64,000 nucleotides of DNA from Candidatus Enterococcus willemsii (GCF_009933335.1 NZ_MAEL01000045.1:1-64000), one strand, 5' to 3'; counted from the stretch's first letter, positions 9,572 through 19,398 are shown. Numbers and translations are program-made. Notes: generated by a model from the sequence alone, not told the origin.

Positions 9572-9625
9572 ATGCATATTTAGTCTTTTATTATAAATAA
9601 ATTTGTGTTATTATGCATATATAAT
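9572..9625 (+). promoter_or_regulatory. Possible ArgR-type boxes and -10 ahead of the amino acid transporter
   Basis: ATGCATAT occurs at 9572-9579 (continuing TTA) and at 9613-9620, 41 bp apart. A perfect TATAAT at 9620-9625 overlaps the second copy. Very similar boxes (ATGTATATTTA) lie upstream of argG. Control by an arginine regulator is inferred. Confidence 0.4.
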
Positions 9626-9673
9626 TAAAAAAACTATTAATTTTGTATAAATATTATAAAGGAGATTTCATTT

Positions 9674-10519
9674 ATGAAAAAAGTATGGGGGTTAACAAGT
9701 ATTATTGTTGGTATGATGGTTTTAGGTGCGTGTGGAAATAGTGGCACGAAGAATTCAGAGAGTTCTACAGAGGTATCCGCAAGCAATCAATTAGAAAAAA
9801 TTAAACAAGAGGGTGTCCTAAAAGTAGGAACATCGGCTGATTTTGCACCCTTTGAATTTCATACAATGATTAATGGGAAAGATACAATTGTGGGAGCAGA
9901 TATTGACATGGTTAATGCTTTAGCAGAAGAAATTGGCATTGATGAGGTCCAATTTGTCGATATGGAATTTAATGCTGTGTTAGCAGCGTTAGACCAAAAG
10001 CAAGTTGATATTGCCGTTTCTGGTATTTCAGCAACCGAAGAAAGAAAAAAATCGGTCGACTTTACCATGAATTATTTCTTGCCTGAACAAAAAGTCGTTG
10101 TGCATAAAGATAACTTAGACACATACAAAACCATAGATGATTTAGAAGGTAAAAAAGTTGGTGCCCAAAAAGGGTCTATTCAAGAATCGATTGTCACAGA
10201 TCAATTACCAGATTCACAAATTGTTTCAATACCAAAAGTACCTAACTTGGTGATTGAAATCAAACAAGGAACAATTGATGCGCTTGTTTTAGAAAGTGCG
10301 GTTGCTGAATCTTATGTGGGACAAAACGATGACTTAGCGATTGCCGAAGTTGAATTAGTTACTTCTGAAGATGAAGCCTATGCAATTGCCTTGCCAAAAG
10401 GGAGTACTGAATTACAAGAAGCATTGAATGAAGGGTTACAAAAATTAATTGACGACGGAAAAATAGCTGAATTTGTCCAAAAAAATACCGATTTAGCAAA
10501 TGAAAATGCAGCGAAATAA
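9674..10519 (+). CDS. Amino acid ABC transporter substrate-binding lipoprotein
   Basis: A 281-residue secreted lipoprotein with a signal peptide and lipobox LGAC (Cys20), then a Ser/Thr-rich linker and a class-3 periplasmic-binding domain (VLKVGTSADFAPFEF, MDMVNALAEEIG-like segment, SGISATEERKKSVDFT). It resembles polar amino acid binding proteins such as ArtP. The conserved ATEER segment contacts the amino acid backbone in the family. The permease follows 14 bp downstream. Possible arginine-type boxes upstream suggest a basic amino acid, which is inference. Confidence 0.88.
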   Translation: MKKVWGLTSIIVGMMVLGACGNSGTKNSESSTEVSASNQLEKIKQEGVLKVGTSADFAPFEFHTMINGKDTIVGADIDMVNALAEEIGIDEVQFVDMEFNAVLAALDQKQVDIAVSGISATEERKKSVDFTMNYFLPEQKVVVHKDNLDTYKTIDDLEGKKVGAQKGSIQESIVTDQLPDSQIVSIPKVPNLVIEIKQGTIDALVLESAVAESYVGQNDDLAIAEVELVTSEDEAYAIALPKGSTELQEALNEGLQKLIDDGKIAEFVQKNTDLANENAAK

Positions 10520-10533
10520 AAGGTGGGTTACTA

Positions 10534-11223
10534 ATGGATTATTCTTTTCTACTTGATTATTACAACTATTTTATTTCGGGAACATTGGTCACATTAATCA
10601 TTTCTATTGTGACGATTATCTTCGGAACAATTTTGGGATTGGTCTTTGCGTTGATGAAGATTTCGTCCATCCGACCATTTCGATGGCTAGCTAATATTTA
10701 TATTGAAGTATTACGTGGTACACCGATGTTGGTACAGATATTAATTAGCATGGGGCTGTTACGCAATTTCTTTTCTTTGCCAGTCGTGGCAATTGGCGTG
10801 TTAGATATTGACTTTGGACGCTTGCTACCAGGAATTATCGCTTTGTCTTTAAATTCAGGTGCCTATGTGGCGGAAATTGTCCGCGGTGGTATTAATGCCG
10901 TAGATGCGGGACAGTTTGAAGCTTCAGGTGCGCTAGGTCTGAACAAATCACAAACGATGCGTTATATTATTTTACCGCAAGCATTACGGAACGTTTTACC
11001 ACCATTAGGTAATGAGTTTATCGTCTTAATTAAAGATTCTTCTTTGTTATCGACAATCGGTATTTACGAATTAATGAATAGCGCACAAATCGTCACAACC
11101 TCTGCCTTTATTCCATTAAAACCATTGTATGTAGCCGCAGGGATTTATTTTATCTTAACCTTTTCGACGTCGCAGCTTTTGAAAGTATGGGAGAAAAAAT
11201 TAGGCAAGGGATATCGCAGATAA
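10534..11223 (+). CDS. Amino acid ABC transporter permease
   Basis: A 229-residue membrane permease of the HisM/GlnP family with about five transmembrane segments. The ATPase-contact loop FEASGALGLNKSQTMRYIILPQALRNVLPP is clear around residues 128-157. It forms an operon with the binding protein just upstream. No ATPase gene follows, which is unusual for this class. The complex may borrow an ATPase, for example a GlnQ-like one elsewhere. A terminator follows at once. Confidence 0.9.
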   Translation: MDYSFLLDYYNYFISGTLVTLIISIVTIIFGTILGLVFALMKISSIRPFRWLANIYIEVLRGTPMLVQILISMGLLRNFFSLPVVAIGVLDIDFGRLLPGIIALSLNSGAYVAEIVRGGINAVDAGQFEASGALGLNKSQTMRYIILPQALRNVLPPLGNEFIVLIKDSSLLSTIGIYELMNSAQIVTTSAFIPLKPLYVAAGIYFILTFSTSQLLKVWEKKLGKGYRR

Positions 11224-11230
11224 CTAGCAG

Positions 11231-11270
11231 AAATACATCTTTATTTTTCAGTAAAGGTGTATTTTTATTT
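11231..11270 (+). terminator. Terminator after transporter genes
   Basis: AAATACATCTTTA (11231-11243) pairs with TAAAGGTGTATTT (11252-11264), with one G-U pair, followed by a T-rich tract. Confidence 0.7.
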
Positions 11271-11311
11271 TGAAAAAATATGATAAAATAAAGGAAAATA
11301 GGGGGAACATT

Positions 11312-11836
11312 ATGGAAGAATTTAATTATTGCCGTCACTCAAAAGTTATTCAAACGCATCGGATTTTTCCATTTGATTTGAATCCATTTGGTTTTTTATT
11401 TGGTGGAAAGTTAATGACGTTAATTGATGATGCGGCATCAATCTCGGTGACGAGACATTGTCGTCGTGGGGCAGTCACAGCCTCACTTGATCAACTGAAT
11501 TTTCTAAAACCATTGCATAGTAATCATTCGGTGTGCGTGGAGTCTTATATTTCTGGTGCACATCACAAGTCGATGGAAGTATTCGTAAAAGTCATCGGTG
11601 AAGATTTAGTCACAGGTGAGCGGTATTTAGCAGCGACTTGTTTTACAACGTTTGTTGCAGTTGCTTCTCATATGAATGAGGAAACAGAATTTACAGTACC
11701 TAAAGTTGTTCCTGAAACAGAAGAAGAACATTTAGTCTGTGGGGGTTACGAAAAACGCCGTGCACAAAGACTAGCAGAGCGTGCAGAATACAAAGAATTT
11801 ACCAAGCAATTATCCATTGATTTACCATGGAAGTAA
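11312..11836 (+). CDS. Hotdog-fold acyl-CoA thioesterase
   Basis: A 174-residue protein of the YkhA/YciA acyl-CoA thioesterase type. The segment NPFGFLFGGKLMTLIDDAASISVTRH is the usual hotdog helix with the conserved Asn near the start and the Asp pair. The family hydrolyses acyl-CoAs in the cytosol. Physiological substrates are usually unclear. I chose the ATG at 11312 because a GGGGGA ribosome binding site lies just ahead. It is a single gene whose stop overlaps the argH terminator. Confidence 0.85.
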   Translation: MEEFNYCRHSKVIQTHRIFPFDLNPFGFLFGGKLMTLIDDAASISVTRHCRRGAVTASLDQLNFLKPLHSNHSVCVESYISGAHHKSMEVFVKVIGEDLVTGERYLAATCFTTFVAVASHMNEETEFTVPKVVPETEEEHLVCGGYEKRRAQRLAERAEYKEFTKQLSIDLPWK

Positions 11837-11880
11837 AAGAAGCATCGAGACGAGTAAGCTCATCTTGATGCTTCTTTTTG
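11836..11880. terminator. Bidirectional terminator between thioesterase and argH
   Basis: AAAAGAAGCATC pairs perfectly (12 bp) with GATGCTTCTTTT. The right arm lies inside the last codons of argH, so the terminator and the argH C-terminus share sequence. Confidence 0.85.
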
Positions 11881-13248
11881 TAGGATTTTTTTTGCGTTGA
11901 TTATTTGCTTTTCGACTTGTTCAAATCCTGTTCCTCCAAGTGAATGGCGATTTTGAACAGCTGCTTTTGAGGTTAATTTCTCGTATAAATCAGAGGTGAT
12001 GACAGGTGTAATTGCTTGGTATTCATCCAATGAAACATCTTGCAAATAAATGCCTCTCTGAATGCAAGAGAAGACGAGTTTACCTACAATTTCATGTGCT
12101 TCTCTAAAAGGGATTCCTTTGTTGGCTAAGTAATCAGCTAATTCAGTGGCATTTGAGAAATCTTTTTCGGTAGATTCAAGCATGTGTTGCTGATTGACTT
12201 GCATGGTTGCAATCATACCAGACATAATCGAAAGACTTTTGCTAACTGTTTCTACCGTATCAAACATGCCTTCTTTATCTTCTTGAAAGTCTTTATTGTA
12301 GGCCAAAGGTAAACCTTTCATCACCGTTAATAAACCAAATAAATCACCATAAACACGTCCGGTTTTGCCCCGAATTAATTCAGCCATATCTGGATTTTTT
12401 TTCTGAGGCATGATTGAGCTGCCAGTCGAAAAAGTATCTGAGAGTTGGACAAATTGAAATTCATGGCTACACCATAAAATAAGTTCTTCGCAAAAACGGG
12501 AAAGGTGCATCATCAAAATGGATGAGTTACTTAAAAATTCCAAGATGAAATCACGATCACTAACAGCATCTAAGCTGTTCGCATAAATTGAACTGAACCC
12601 TAATTCATTTGCAGAAAATTCTCGGTCAATAGGGAAGGTGGTACCAGCGAGTGCAGCTGCACCTAAAGGCGAGCAATCAATCCGTTGTAAATTTTCCGTT
12701 AGTCGTTGTTCATCACGAGTAAGCATTTGATAATAAGCCATCAAATGGTGCGCAAATGATATGGGTTGTGCGTGTTGTAAATGTGTATACCCAGGCATAA
12801 TTGTTTCGATGTTTTCTGTAGCTTTTTCGACGAGAACTGTTCGTAATTCCCGTACCTTTTCGATAATTTCTAAGACATGCTCTTTTAAATAAAGATGCAT
12901 ATCGGTTGCAACTTGATCGTTACGTGAACGGCCGGTATGGAGTTTACCTGCCACCGGTCCAATTTCATCGTGTAAATACGATTCGATATTCAAATGAATA
13001 TCTTCATTTTGGATGGTAAATTCCAACTCATTATTTGCTAGTTTTTGTTGAATCGTTTTTAAGCCTGTTATAATGGCTTCACCGTCTGATTGCGAAAGAA
13101 TTTTTGTATGCATTAACATTTTGACATGGGCTAAACTGCCTTGGATGTCTTGTTTGGCTAATGCTTGATCAAAGGAGATTGATGCGCCAAACGCATCAAT
13201 CCAATCTTCGTTTTTTCCATCGAAACGGCCACCCCAAAGTTTTTTCAT
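11860..13248 (-). CDS. argH: Argininosuccinate lyase
   Basis: A 462-residue lyase that splits argininosuccinate into arginine and fumarate, the last step of arginine synthesis. The fumarase/aspartase-superfamily signature [15 protein letters not shown] is present, with the RSRNDQV motif near the N-terminus. The start at 13248 (MKKLWGGRF) follows GGAGG. A longer reading to 13350 runs back into argG. It is the second gene of a leftward argG-argH operon. Confidence 0.96.
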   Translation of the reverse strand: MKKLWGGRFDGKNEDWIDAFGASISFDQALAKQDIQGSLAHVKMLMHTKILSQSDGEAIITGLKTIQQKLANNELEFTIQNEDIHLNIESYLHDEIGPVAGKLHTGRSRNDQVATDMHLYLKEHVLEIIEKVRELRTVLVEKATENIETIMPGYTHLQHAQPISFAHHLMAYYQMLTRDEQRLTENLQRIDCSPLGAAALAGTTFPIDREFSANELGFSSIYANSLDAVSDRDFILEFLSNSSILMMHLSRFCEELILWCSHEFQFVQLSDTFSTGSSIMPQKKNPDMAELIRGKTGRVYGDLFGLLTVMKGLPLAYNKDFQEDKEGMFDTVETVSKSLSIMSGMIATMQVNQQHMLESTEKDFSNATELADYLANKGIPFREAHEIVGKLVFSCIQRGIYLQDVSLDEYQAITPVITSDLYEKLTSKAAVQNRHSLGGTGFEQVEKQIINAKKILQKEASR

Positions 13249-13261
13249 GGCACGTCCTCCG

Positions 13262-14461
13262 TTAGTCTTTTTGTGCGGCTTGAATCTCTGCGTGAACTTT
13301 ACTTGGAAGTCCCCACAATTTAATAAAGCCAACTGCTGCATCTTGGTCAAATGTATCCGCAGAAGTGTAAGTAGCTAGATTTTCATCATATAAACTATTT
13401 GCTGATTTCCGTCCTTCACAGATGATATTTCCTTTAAATAATTTCACACGAACAACACCATTTACATATTGTTGTGTGCTCTTTAAGAAAGCGATTAAGG
13501 CATCGGTTAATGGGTTGAACCATAAACCGTTATAAATAATTTGTGCTAATTGTTGTTCGATAATTGGTTTGAAATGCGCTAATTCTCGCACGAAAACCAA
13601 ATCTTCTAACTCTTTATGAGCAGTCATTAATGTCATAGCTCCGGGGCATTCATAAACTTCTCTGGATTTAATCCCAACAAGTCGATTTTCAATATGGTCA
13701 ATACGACCAATCCCATGATTGCCTGCTAGAGTATTTAATTCAGCAGTTAATGTGGAAAGATTCATTTCTTTGCCATCTAACGCAACAGGAACACCTTTAG
13801 CAAAAGTAATTTCGATGATGTCTGCTTGATCAGGAGTTTCTTCTAATTCTTTGGTTAAGGCATATGCTCCTTTTGGCGGAGTCGCCCATGGGTCTTCTAA
13901 AACGCCACATTCACATGCGCGTCCCCATAAGTTTTGATCAATTGAATAAGGGTTATCCAAATCAGCAGGAATAGGAACGCCTTTTTCTTTTGCATAGGCA
14001 ATTTCTTCTTCACGAGACCATTTCCATTCACGAACTGGGGCAATGACTTTTAGGGCAGGGTCTAAAGCAGCGATAGCGACTTCAAACCGCACTTGGTCGT
14101 TTCCTTTCCCGGTACAGCCATGAGCAATAGTGGTGGCATTGGTTTCATGCGCTAATTCTACTAATTTTTTAGAAATTAATGGTCGAGACAGCGCAGAGAC
14201 GAGTGGGTATGAGTTTTCATAGAACGTATTTCCTTGCAAAGCAATCAACGCAAAATCTTGTGCAAATTCTTCACGTGCATCAATGGCATAAGACTCACTA
14301 GCGCCGACATCCAATGCTTTTTGACGAATCGCCTCCGTGTCGCGACCTTCTCCCACATCTAAACAACAAGCAATTACATCGTATCCTTCGTCAACCAACC
14401 ATTTTACTGAAACGGAGGTATCTAAACCTCCTGAATATGCTAAAATAACCTTTTCTTTCAT
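13262..14461 (-). CDS. argG: Argininosuccinate synthase
   Basis: A 399-residue enzyme that joins citrulline and aspartate using ATP. The PP-loop [11 protein letters not shown] is at the N-terminus. [18 protein letters not shown] and the DNLWGRACE-like segment follow. The ATG at 14461 has GAGGG upstream. A GTG at 14479 lacks a good site. No argF, argB or carAB is seen in the window, so citrulline may come from elsewhere. The operon has its own promoter preceded by two ATGTATATTTA boxes. Confidence 0.96.
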   Translation of the reverse strand: MKEKVILAYSGGLDTSVSVKWLVDEGYDVIACCLDVGEGRDTEAIRQKALDVGASESYAIDAREEFAQDFALIALQGNTFYENSYPLVSALSRPLISKKLVELAHETNATTIAHGCTGKGNDQVRFEVAIAALDPALKVIAPVREWKWSREEEIAYAKEKGVPIPADLDNPYSIDQNLWGRACECGVLEDPWATPPKGAYALTKELEETPDQADIIEITFAKGVPVALDGKEMNLSTLTAELNTLAGNHGIGRIDHIENRLVGIKSREVYECPGAMTLMTAHKELEDLVFVRELAHFKPIIEQQLAQIIYNGLWFNPLTDALIAFLKSTQQYVNGVVRVKLFKGNIICEGRKSANSLYDENLATYTSADTFDQDAAVGFIKLWGLPSKVHAEIQAAQKD

Positions 14462-14497
14462 ATTTATGCAATCCCTCACTTTTAATTTTATGAAGTA

Positions 14498-14526
14498 ATC
14501 TTATCAGAAAACAAAATATTAAGCAA
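14498..14526 (-). promoter_or_regulatory. argG promoter
   Basis: On the minus strand, -35 TTGCTT (14521-14526) and -10 TAAGAT (14498-14503) are 17 bp apart, about 37 bp ahead of the argG start. Confidence 0.5.
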
Positions 14527-14534
14527 TGATAAAA

Positions 14535-14578
14535 GCATAAATATACATAAAATATTCTTAATAAGCTTAAATATACAT
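14535..14578 (-). promoter_or_regulatory. Paired ArgR-like boxes upstream of argG
   Basis: On the minus strand ATGTATATTTATGC (14535-14548) and ATGTATATTTAAGC (14565-14578) are near-identical and exactly 30 bp apart, about three helical turns, directly upstream of the -35. The spacing and the argGH context point to an ArgR/AhrC-type regulator. Confidence 0.5.
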
Positions 14579-14644
14579 ATTGAGTATGAGCTGAAGCTAG
14601 AAGAAATAATAAAAATATGGTACAACTGAACAGAGGTGAAGGAC

Positions 14645-16108
14645 ATGATAAATGACGGATTATATTGGGCAGAACAGTTAAAAACAAGAAAAATTTCGTT
14701 TTCAGAATATGTACAAGAGTTAGAGCAACGAATCAATGACTACAATCCAACTCTGAATGCATTAGTAACATTTGAAAAGCAAGCTGCAATTGAACAATAC
14801 GAACAAACAGAAGGTCTTGAGCAAACCCTCTTTGGTGGTTTACCGATTCCTTTAAAAATGCTTGGTCATTCAAAAAAAGGTTGGTTGTCAACATCAGGAA
14901 GTCGCTTATTTGAAACGCAACGGTCGCAATCAACTAGTCATTTTGTGCAGCGCATTGAACAAAATGGTTTGATTCCAATTGGGCAAACTGCAGCACCAGA
15001 ATTTGGCTTTAAAAATGTGACAGATGCACAGATTTATGGTCATACGAGAAATCCTTGGAATGTGACTTGTTCATCAGGCGGTTCGAGTGGTGGGGCTGCA
15101 GCAGCAGTAGCTTCGGGAATGTTTCCAATTGCTACGGCAAGTGATGGTGGGGGTTCTATTCGTATACCCGCATCATTTAATGGCTTAATCGGCTTGAAAC
15201 CTACACGTGGGACAATGCCAGTAGGGCCTTCTGGTTGGCGTGGTTGGCAAGGAGCGTCAATTTCATTTGCGCTGACTGTATCAATGCGTGACACGCAAAC
15301 ACTGTTTTATGCGATGCGAGGAACAGAAGCAGCTGCACCATATCAAGCACCTCAAGCAGAGTGGGGACATCAGCAAGCGAGTAATAAGAAACTCAAAATT
15401 GCTTTTTGTTCAACTTCTCCGGTAGGTAGTAACGTTTCTCAAGAGGCGGAACAAGCTGTAGCGGATGCCATTCAATTCCTGATTGCCCAAGGACATGAGG
15501 TTGTCGAAGTCCCTTATCCTGTTAATGGCGCAAGTTTGATTCGAAATTATTATCAAATGAATGGTGCCGAGACTGCTTCAATGTTTGACGAAATTTCAAC
15601 GTTGTTGCAAAGAGAAGTGACAAAAGAAGATATGGAATTGATGACATGGGGCATTTATCAATATGGTAAAAAATTACCGGCAGCAAGTTATGTTCAATCT
15701 TTACAAGAATGGGATTTGGCAGCCTATCAAATGGAGCAGTTGTTTGAATCTTTTGACTTGTTTTTATCACCAGCGACAGCTCATACGGCACCTAACATTC
15801 AAACCGATTTACAAAGTGATACGATTCGTGAAAAATTATCACGGATGGAAGAATTATCAACGCAAGATGCTGCAGAGACGGTGTATGAGATGTTTGAAAA
15901 AAGTTTGACTTTATCGCCCTATACGCAATTAGCTAATTTAACTGGGCAACCAGCAATTAGTTTACCCACACATCTTACGAAAGAAGGGATGCCTTTAGGA
16001 ATTCAATTTATGGCATCCAAAGGACGAGAAGATTTGTTGTTCCAAGTTGGATTTGCGTTTGAAAATCAACAACAATTTCATTTGCCAGAATTTTATTATA
16101 AGAAATAA
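14645..16108 (+). CDS. Amidase-signature family amidase
   Basis: A 487-residue amidase of the GatA/AS family. The Ser-Ser-Lys triad is visible: Lys71 in PIPLKMLG, the cis-Ser pair 147-148 in GGSSGG and Ser171 in SDGGGSIR. It is not likely to be GatA, because no gatB or gatC adjoins and the C-terminal region differs. The substrate is unknown. The ATG at 14645 has AGAGGTG at 14632-14638. The GTG at 14636 lies within that site. It is read away from argG and alone. Confidence 0.85.
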   Translation: MINDGLYWAEQLKTRKISFSEYVQELEQRINDYNPTLNALVTFEKQAAIEQYEQTEGLEQTLFGGLPIPLKMLGHSKKGWLSTSGSRLFETQRSQSTSHFVQRIEQNGLIPIGQTAAPEFGFKNVTDAQIYGHTRNPWNVTCSSGGSSGGAAAAVASGMFPIATASDGGGSIRIPASFNGLIGLKPTRGTMPVGPSGWRGWQGASISFALTVSMRDTQTLFYAMRGTEAAAPYQAPQAEWGHQQASNKKLKIAFCSTSPVGSNVSQEAEQAVADAIQFLIAQGHEVVEVPYPVNGASLIRNYYQMNGAETASMFDEISTLLQREVTKEDMELMTWGIYQYGKKLPAASYVQSLQEWDLAAYQMEQLFESFDLFLSPATAHTAPNIQTDLQSDTIREKLSRMEELSTQDAAETVYEMFEKSLTLSPYTQLANLTGQPAISLPTHLTKEGMPLGIQFMASKGREDLLFQVGFAFENQQQFHLPEFYYKK

Positions 16109-16140
16109 GTAGAAACCTTTTATTTCTGTGTATTTTATTG

Positions 16141-16186
16141 TATAATCAACGGTTGAGGAGTACAGTGTCGTACTCCTTCATTTTTT
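16141..16186 (+). promoter_or_regulatory. Promoter -10 and leader hairpin of the yqeG operon
   Basis: A TATAAT at 16141-16146 is followed within about 10 bp by the stem GGAGTAC (16157-16163) / GTACTCC (16170-16176), then TTCATTTTTT. The hairpin would be at the very 5' end of the transcript and looks like a terminator. It could attenuate the operon. I see no clear -35. Confidence 0.5.
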
Positions 16187-16203
16187 GACTAAGAGGAGAA
16201 ATT

Positions 16204-16731
16204 ATGTTTTCAAATTACAAACCCACTTGGATGGTCGATGCGATTTATAAAGTGACTCCTGAACAATTGAAAAAGCATGGCATTAAAGCTGTTTTGACGG
16301 ATTTAGATAACACGTTAATTGCGTGGAATAATCCTGACGGCACAGAAGAGTTGCGTGCTTGGTTAGAGATAATGAAAGAAGCGGACATTCCTGTCGTGGT
16401 GGTGTCGAATAATAATGCAGAACGCGTTGCTCGCGCTGTAGAAGTATTTGACTTAGCGTACGTTGCTCGTGCCTTGAAACCATTATCAAGAGGGATTAAC
16501 AAGGCTTATCGTGAATTAAATGTAGATAAAAATGAAGTGGTGATGGTCGGCGATCAAATTATGACAGATATCCGTGCTGCCAATCGAGCTGGAATTAAAA
16601 GTATTTTGGTAAAGCCCGTTGTCAATACAGATAGCTGGAAAACGAAAATGAACCGCTTTTTAGAGAAAAAAATTATGAAAAAACTTTTAAAAAAACATCC
16701 TGAAATGAAATGGCAAGGTGAATTACAATGA
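16204..16731 (+). CDS. yqeG: YqeG family HAD phosphatase
   Basis: A 175-residue HAD subfamily IIIA protein. The nucleophile motif is LTDLDNTLIAWN (Asp33, Asp35), the Thr/Ser motif VVSNN and the acidic motif GDQIMTDIRAANRAG. It starts a conserved Firmicute operon with yqeH, yhbY, nadD, yqeK and rsfS. Its exact substrate is not known. AGAGGAG precedes the ATG, and it overlaps yqeH by 4 bp. Confidence 0.92.
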   Translation: MFSNYKPTWMVDAIYKVTPEQLKKHGIKAVLTDLDNTLIAWNNPDGTEELRAWLEIMKEADIPVVVVSNNNAERVARAVEVFDLAYVARALKPLSRGINKAYRELNVDKNEVVMVGDQIMTDIRAANRAGIKSILVKPVVNTDSWKTKMNRFLEKKIMKKLLKKHPEMKWQGELQ

Positions 16732-17837
16732 CAGAAGCAATTCAATGTATCGGTTGTGGTGTGACGATTCAGACCGAAGATAAAGATGCTTTAGGTTACA
16801 CGCCTAAAGCTGCATTAGAGAAAGGCATTGAAACAGAAGAGGTTTATTGCCAACGCTGTTTTCGCTTGCGACACTACAACGATATTCAAGATGTTTCATT
16901 GACTGATGATGACTTTTTACGATTGCTCAATGGATTGGGGCAAGAAGAAGCGCTAATCGTGAATGTTGTGGATATTTTTGATTTTAACGGTTCGCTAATT
17001 CCTGGTTTGCATCGTTTTGTAGGTAATAATCCAGTGTTATTGGTAGGAAATAAAGTCGATATCTTACCAAAATCATTGAAAAAATCAAAATTAACTCAAT
17101 GGATGCGTGAACGTGCACATGAAGCAGGTTTACGTCCAGTTGATATTTTACTAACAAGTGCAAAGAAATCAGGCGAAATGGAAGATTTACTAGCACTAAT
17201 TGAGAAATATCGTGAAGGACGTGACGTCTATGTTGTAGGTGTAACCAATGTTGGAAAATCAACCTTGATTAACCAAATTATTCGTCATACTGCAGGCGTT
17301 CAAGAATTAATTACTACCTCTCGTTTCCCTGGAACAACGCTTGATAAAATTGAGATTCCATTAGAGGATGGTCATTATTTAATTGATACGCCAGGAATTA
17401 TTCATCGTCATCAAATGGCACATTATCTTGGGAAAAAGGATTTAAAAATTATTGCACCGCAAAAAGAAATTAAACCTAAATCTTATCAATTAAATCCAGA
17501 ACAAACACTATTTTTAGGTGGATTGGCGCGTTTTGACTTTATCCAAGGTGAGCGCAGTTCATTTATTGCTTATGTGTCGAATGATGTTGATATTCATCGT
17601 ACCAAATTAGAAAAGGCAGATGCCTTTTATGAAAAACATGTAGGTGGATTATTGCAACCGCCACGTCCTAATGAAACGACAGAGTTTCCAGAATTTGTGC
17701 GTTTTGAATTTTCAATTAAAGAAAAAACAGATATTGTCTTTGCTGGACTTGGTTGGATTACTGTCACAAAACCAGGAGTTGTTGCTGGTTGGGCGCCAAA
17801 AGGTGTGGACGTTCTAAGAAGAAAAGCATTGATTTAG
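16728..17837 (+). CDS. yqeH: Ribosome biogenesis GTPase YqeH
   Basis: A 369-residue circularly permuted GTPase needed for 30S assembly in B. subtilis. It has an N-terminal zinc finger (Cys7, Cys10, Cys41, Cys44). The GTPase motifs are in permuted order: G4 NKVD (108-111) precedes G1 GVTNVGKST (171-179) and G3 DTPG (220-223). A C-terminal RNA-binding-type region follows. The start overlaps the yqeG stop (ATGA). Confidence 0.95.
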   Translation: MTEAIQCIGCGVTIQTEDKDALGYTPKAALEKGIETEEVYCQRCFRLRHYNDIQDVSLTDDDFLRLLNGLGQEEALIVNVVDIFDFNGSLIPGLHRFVGNNPVLLVGNKVDILPKSLKKSKLTQWMRERAHEAGLRPVDILLTSAKKSGEMEDLLALIEKYREGRDVYVVGVTNVGKSTLINQIIRHTAGVQELITTSRFPGTTLDKIEIPLEDGHYLIDTPGIIHRHQMAHYLGKKDLKIIAPQKEIKPKSYQLNPEQTLFLGGLARFDFIQGERSSFIAYVSNDVDIHRTKLEKADAFYEKHVGGLLQPPRPNETTEFPEFVRFEFSIKEKTDIVFAGLGWITVTKPGVVAGWAPKGVDVLRRKALI

Positions 17838-17850
17838 AAGGAGAAAAAAG

Positions 17851-18162
17851 ATGGAATTAAGAGGCAAACAAAAACGTTTTTTACGTAGCGAAGCACATCA
17901 TTTACAACCGATTTTTCAAATTGGTAAAGGTGGCGTCAACGAAGCGATGATTATTCAAATTGGTGAAGCGTTAGAAAAACGTGAATTGATTAAAGTATCA
18001 TTACTACAAAATACTGATGAGGTAGCTGAAGATGTTGCTGAAGAATTAGAAGCAGCGCTAGGATGTCAAGTTGTTCAAATTATTGGACGTGTCTTAGTAG
18101 TCTTCAAGCCATCATCAAAAGAAAAATACCAAAAAGTGTCAACACAAGTTCGTTCAATCTAA
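17851..18162 (+). CDS. yhbY: YhbY family RNA-binding (CRM domain) protein
   Basis: A 103-residue CRM-domain protein. The signature GKGGVNEAMI is at residues 27-36, after the basic start LRGKQKRFLRSEAH. In E. coli, YhbY associates with pre-50S particles. It lies in the ribosome assembly operon 13 bp after yqeH, with AAGGAG upstream. Confidence 0.92.
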   Translation: MELRGKQKRFLRSEAHHLQPIFQIGKGGVNEAMIIQIGEALEKRELIKVSLLQNTDEVAEDVAEELEAALGCQVVQIIGRVLVVFKPSSKEKYQKVSTQVRSI

Positions 18163-18180
18163 TCAAAGGAGGTTTTTGAG

Positions 18181-18816
18181 TTGCAAGGTGAATCATTTCG
18201 TGTACAAACACTGACTGAAATGGAGCCAGTTCTTACATCAAAGCGCAAACAAGTAGGAATTCTTGGAGGGACATTCAATCCTGTTCATATTGCGCATCTC
18301 ATTACCGCCGATCAAGTAGGGAAAGCATTGGGATTAGAAAAGGTATTATTAATGCCGTCTAATCAGCCTCCCCATATTGACGAAAAAAAGACAATTGATG
18401 CTGTTCATCGTGTGAAGATGCTCGAGTTAGCTATCGAAGGCAATGAACAACTAGCGATTGAAACGATTGAGTTACAACGCGAAGGAAAAAGCTATACGTA
18501 TGATACTATCAAATTGCTGATGGAAAAAAATCCAGATACTGATTATTTCTTTATTATCGGTGGAGACATGGTTGAATATTTACCTAAATGGTATAAAATT
18601 AACGAATTAATGCAGATGATTCAGTTTGTCGGCGTTCGTCGCCCGCATTATCCAGTAGAAACACCGTATCCGATTATCTGGATTGATGTACCTTTAATGG
18701 ATGTTAGTTCAACAGATATTCGTAAAAAAATTACCCAAGGATGTTCTGTGAATTACCTCGTTCCATCAAATGTGGTACACTATATTCAAGAAAAGGGGCT
18801 GTACCTAAATGAATAA
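18181..18816 (+). CDS. nadD: Nicotinate-nucleotide adenylyltransferase
   Basis: NadD adenylates nicotinate mononucleotide in NAD synthesis. The 211-residue product has the nucleotidyltransferase motif [11 protein letters not shown] (29-39) and SSTDIR (177-182). The first 23 residues precede the core and form an extension seen in Lactobacillales NadD. The start is TTG at 18181, set by GGAGG at 18168-18172. It overlaps yqeK by 8 bp. Confidence 0.95.
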   Translation: MQGESFRVQTLTEMEPVLTSKRKQVGILGGTFNPVHIAHLITADQVGKALGLEKVLLMPSNQPPHIDEKKTIDAVHRVKMLELAIEGNEQLAIETIELQREGKSYTYDTIKLLMEKNPDTDYFFIIGGDMVEYLPKWYKINELMQMIQFVGVRRPHYPVETPYPIIWIDVPLMDVSSTDIRKKITQGCSVNYLVPSNVVHYIQEKGLYLNE

Positions 18817-19396
18817 TAGTGAGATTTACACAGAACTTGATCGGGAATTGCTTATCCAAAAAGTACAAATGCAAATGAGCGAAAAACGTTTTCGACATGT
18901 GTTAGGCGTAGAAGAAGCAGCGATTGCGTTAGCTGGGAAGTACGGTGCATCGATTGAAAAAGCAAGTATTGCAGCACTTGTCCATGATTACGCAAAAGAA
19001 CGCCCAGATGAAGAATTCCAGCAAACTATTCGTAAAGAAGGTTTTGATTTGGATTTATTGCATTGGGGGAATGAGATTTGGCATGGTTTAGTCGGTGCCA
19101 ATTTAGTTCAGCGTGAATTAGGCATTGATGACGAAGAAATTTTACAAGCGATGCGGGTGCATACAACAGGTGCAGCAGAAATGTCTTTGCTTGATAAAAT
19201 TATTTATGTAGCCGATTATATCGAACCGGGTCGTAATTTTCCTGGTGTAGAACAAGCACGTGAACTTGCAATTGTTGATTTAGACGCAGCGGTTGCTTAT
19301 GAAACAAAGCATACTTTGGCCTATCTTGTTGAAAAAGAAGTGCCGATTTATCCAAAAACACTAGAAACATATAATAAATGGGTTGCGAAAAAGTAA
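18809..19396 (+). CDS. yqeK: YqeK family HD-domain hydrolase
   Basis: A 195-residue HD protein with the metal motif H30...HD59-60...H. YqeK proteins of Gram-positives hydrolyse diadenosine tetraphosphate symmetrically, which fits the usual place beside nadD. It starts within the nadD 3' end and is followed by rsfS after 2 bp. Confidence 0.92.
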   Translation: MNNSEIYTELDRELLIQKVQMQMSEKRFRHVLGVEEAAIALAGKYGASIEKASIAALVHDYAKERPDEEFQQTIRKEGFDLDLLHWGNEIWHGLVGANLVQRELGIDDEEILQAMRVHTTGAAEMSLLDKIIYVADYIEPGRNFPGVEQARELAIVDLDAAVAYETKHTLAYLVEKEVPIYPKTLETYNKWVAKK

Positions 19397-19398
19397 CC

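Noticed and set aside
14488-14736. Leftward frames upstream of argG
   Set aside because: They cover the argG promoter, the repeated boxes and the start of the amidase gene, with very hydrophobic, AT-driven translations.
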